A program made the translations under genes and the position numbers. A DNA stretch of 64,000 nt from assembly GCF_900172365.1 (NCBI RefSeq), contig NZ_FWFJ01000002.1:1-64000 (forward strand). The letters run 5' to 3'. Positions within the stretch are counted from its first letter, which is position 1. Every line of letters begins with the position of its first letter. The stretch is from Roseovarius gaetbuli (GTDB taxonomy: Bacteria > Pseudomonadota > Alphaproteobacteria > Rhodobacterales > Rhodobacteraceae). Under the pieces are notes generated by a model. The model was not told the origin of the DNA. It did no database searches and was given only the letters and a program-made list of their open reading frames with translations. Below are positions 62,073-64,000 of the stretch, piece after piece.

Positions 62073-62969
62073 ATGACACGAGTGATGAAGCTGGCCTTTG
62101 GCAGTGTGTTCATCGGCCTTCTGGTGATGGGTCTCAAGGTGATCGCCTGGTGGCTGACCGGGTCGCTGGCGCTGATGTCGGATGCGCTTGAAAGCCTTGT
62201 GAACGTGGCGGCGGCCCTCGCCGTGGTGGTTGCCCTGCGCGTGGCAGAGCGCCCCGCCGACAGCAACCACCCCTATGGCCACCACAAGGCCGAGTTCTTT
62301 TCCGCGGTTCTCGAAGGCGTTCTGATCGTGATCGCGGCGCTCTTTATCCTGCGCGAGGCCTACGGCGGCTTCATGGCGCCCTTCGCGCCGGACGCGCCCT
62401 TTGCGGGCATGCTGATCAACGCGGGCGCCAGCCTGATCAACGGGGCCTGGGCCTTTGTTTTGATCCGTGCCGGGCGCGCGCATCGCTCGCCGGCGCTTGT
62501 GGCCGATGGCAAGCACCTGATCACCGATGTTGTGTCCTCGGTCGGCGTGCTGATCGGGGTCGGGTTGGCGCTTGTCACCGGATGGTGGGTGCTTGACCCG
62601 GTGATGGCGGGGCTGGTGGCGCTCAATATCCTGTGGTCGGGCTGGGGCGTGATCAAGCAATCGCTGAGCGGGCTGATGGACGAGGCGGTTTCGAACGAGG
62701 AATTGACCAAGATCCGCGAGACCATCGCCCTTGCCGCCAGCAGCGGTGACGCCGTCGAGGCGCATGACCTGCGCACCCGCCACGCCGGCCAGGTCACCTT
62801 TATCGACTTTCACCTTGTCATGCCCGGCGCGACCACGGTGGATGAGGCGCACATGCTCTGCGACCGGATCGAGGCGGCCTTGATGGATGCCCTGCCCGAT
62901 GCCCGCGTCACTATCCATGTAGAGCCCGAACACAAGGCCAAGCATAACGGCATTGTCGTGCTGTCATAA
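62073..62969 (+). CDS. Cation diffusion facilitator (metal efflux)
   Basis: This 298-residue CDF transporter has six hydrophobic segments. Metal-site motifs are SLALMSDALESLVN (D-x3-E form), HPYGHHKAEFFSAV, and DGKHLITDVVSSVGVL (H-x3-D). A cytoplasmic C-terminal domain spans about 215-298 with ligands in DFHLVMPG. It probably exports zinc, iron or cobalt; the DALES form occurs in several CDF groups. AAAAAGGCGGGG precedes the ATG. Confidence 0.9.
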   Translation: MTRVMKLAFGSVFIGLLVMGLKVIAWWLTGSLALMSDALESLVNVAAALAVVVALRVAERPADSNHPYGHHKAEFFSAVLEGVLIVIAALFILREAYGGFMAPFAPDAPFAGMLINAGASLINGAWAFVLIRAGRAHRSPALVADGKHLITDVVSSVGVLIGVGLALVTGWWVLDPVMAGLVALNILWSGWGVIKQSLSGLMDEAVSNEELTKIRETIALAASSGDAVEAHDLRTRHAGQVTFIDFHLVMPGATTVDEAHMLCDRIEAALMDALPDARVTIHVEPEHKAKHNGIVVLS

Positions 62970-63045
62970 CGTCGGCTTTGGCGCTTTCCTTTGACAGGTA
63001 AGCCGGGCTAACAGGGGATGATCCTCTCACGAAAGACGGCGTTCA

Positions 63046-63945
63046 ATGGAAAACCTGCGCGGCAGCATTCTCATGGTTCTGGCGATGGCCGGTTTTGCGC
63101 TTGAGGATATGTTCATCAAGCGGCTTGCCGTCAATCTTCCGGTCGGCCAGATCGTGATTTTCCTCGGCATCGGCGGCGCGATCATCTTTGCCGCGATCAC
63201 CCTGTCGCAGGGCCACCGTCTTTTGTCGCGCGATGTGATATCGCGCCCGGTTCTGCTACGTAATTTCGGCGAGCTGATCGGCACCATCGGCTTTGTCACC
63301 GCGATTGCGCTCACGCCGCTGTCCTCGGCCTCGGCAATCTTGCAGGCGACGCCACTGGCGGTCACGCTCGGCGCGGCGCTTTTCCTTGGTGAGGCAGTCG
63401 GCTGGCGCCGCTGGAGCGCCATTCTGGTTGGCTTTTGCGGGGTCTTGATGGTGATCCGCCCCGGCGTGCAAGGCTTTGAACCTGCGTCACTTTTTGCCGT
63501 GCAGGGGGTGATCGGCCTTGCCATCCGCGACCTGGCCACCCGTGCCGTACCGCGCAGCATTTCGTCGATGCAGCTCTCGACCTATGCCTTTGCCACGCTG
63601 GTGCCGGCGGGCCTTATCCTGCTGGCGATCTCGGGCACGCCCGCCGTCCCCTCGGCGGTGGACTGGCGCGATTTCGGCTTTGCGATGATCACCGGGGTTG
63701 CCGCCTATTACGCGATTGTCGCGGCGATGCGGCTTGGCGATGTGGCGGTGATCACGCCGTTCCGCTACTCGCGGCTTGTTTTTGCCCTGATCATCGGCAC
63801 CACGCTGTTTGACGAGCGCCCCGATGTCTGGACCCTCACAGGCGCCGCGATCATCATCGCCTCTGGCCTCTACACGTTTCTGCGCGAGCGCCGCGTTGCG
63901 CGCCGCTCGGTCGCGCCAAGTGCTGCCAGCCTGCCGCGCGGCTAA
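63046..63945 (+). CDS. EamA/DMT-family transporter
   Basis: This 299-residue membrane protein has ten hydrophobic segments in two EamA repeats (about 5-135 and 150-285). The typical closing segment of each repeat is WRRWSAILVGFCGVLMVIRPG and WTLTGAAIIIASGLYTFLRE. It is an exporter or permease of unknown substrate, with family roles in amino-acid or metabolite efflux. Its stop is 55 bp from the window end, where no further feature is seen. Confidence 0.88.
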   Translation: MENLRGSILMVLAMAGFALEDMFIKRLAVNLPVGQIVIFLGIGGAIIFAAITLSQGHRLLSRDVISRPVLLRNFGELIGTIGFVTAIALTPLSSASAILQATPLAVTLGAALFLGEAVGWRRWSAILVGFCGVLMVIRPGVQGFEPASLFAVQGVIGLAIRDLATRAVPRSISSMQLSTYAFATLVPAGLILLAISGTPAVPSAVDWRDFGFAMITGVAAYYAIVAAMRLGDVAVITPFRYSRLVFALIIGTTLFDERPDVWTLTGAAIIIASGLYTFLRERRVARRSVAPSAASLPRG

Positions 63946-64000
63946 CGAAGCACGGCGCCTATGTTAGCACTACCTGTCGCAGTTTCCATTTCCCGTGAAA

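Overview
The window looks like a chromosome segment of an alphaproteobacterium of the Rhodobacteraceae (Roseobacter/Paracoccus group). The grounds are the gene families and their wording: near-textbook BhcB/BhcC/BhcD proteins of the beta-hydroxyaspartate cycle, Roseobacter-style TRAP and ABC transporters, a monomeric NADP isocitrate dehydrogenase and DUF6356. A 48-bp 3' piece of a tRNA-Arg gene (53595-53642) beside a tyrosine integrase (52345-53454) splits the window in two. By its orientation, everything to the left is probably a genomic island of more than 53 kb whose intact tRNA end lies outside the window. Everything to the right looks like host chromosome.

Layout, left to right. (1) 0.2-6.5 kb: a broken IS30 transposase, a DUF1326-DUF2182-DUF1326 operon, a small Cys/His protein, a periplasmic cytochrome c and an IS110 transposase. 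(2) 6.7-16.1 kb: a mobilisable or conjugative remnant with a large serine recombinase, two TraD/VirD4-like ATPases, DUF3768, an XRE regulator, a RuvC-like protein and a replication-relaxation protein. It ends against a 5'-truncated enoyl-CoA hydratase. (3) 16.7-33.1 kb: benzoate catabolism (BenE, CoA-transferase CatIJ, a beta-keto acid cleavage enzyme, an enol-lactone-hydrolase-like protein, CatA, a LysR regulator, a LivFGMHK transporter, BenDCBA, CatB). (4) 33.3-37.9 kb: bhcD-bhcC-bhcB and an FAD amino-acid dehydrogenase behind a glycine riboswitch. (5) 38.0-42.8 kb: a MarR regulator, an M20 amidohydrolase (candidate hippurate hydrolase) and a TRAP transporter. (6) 43.3-51.5 kb: creatinase, a LysR regulator, creatininase, a Pot-like ABC transporter and a GlxA/AraC regulator. 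(7) 52.1-53.6 kb: AlpA, integrase and att site. (8) 53.8-64 kb: ordinary chromosomal genes (XRE-cupin regulator, acyl-CoA ligase, DsbA-like, K+ channel, MFS, icd, Lrp, SMR, CDF, EamA).

How the genes may work together. Hippurate (benzoylglycine) and creatinine are both urinary compounds, and both lead to glycine. The M20 enzyme could split hippurate into benzoate and glycine. Benzoate would go through BenABCD, catechol and CatAB to 3-oxoadipate. Creatininase and creatinase would turn creatinine into creatine and then sarcosine plus urea. Glycine would be sensed by the riboswitch and taken into aspartate by the FAD dehydrogenase (glycine to glyoxylate) with BhcC, BhcB and BhcD. The usual aminotransferase BhcA is not in the window. 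The individual enzyme families are well supported. The hippurate assignment, the glycine oxidation step and the unified 'urine-metabolite island' are inference.
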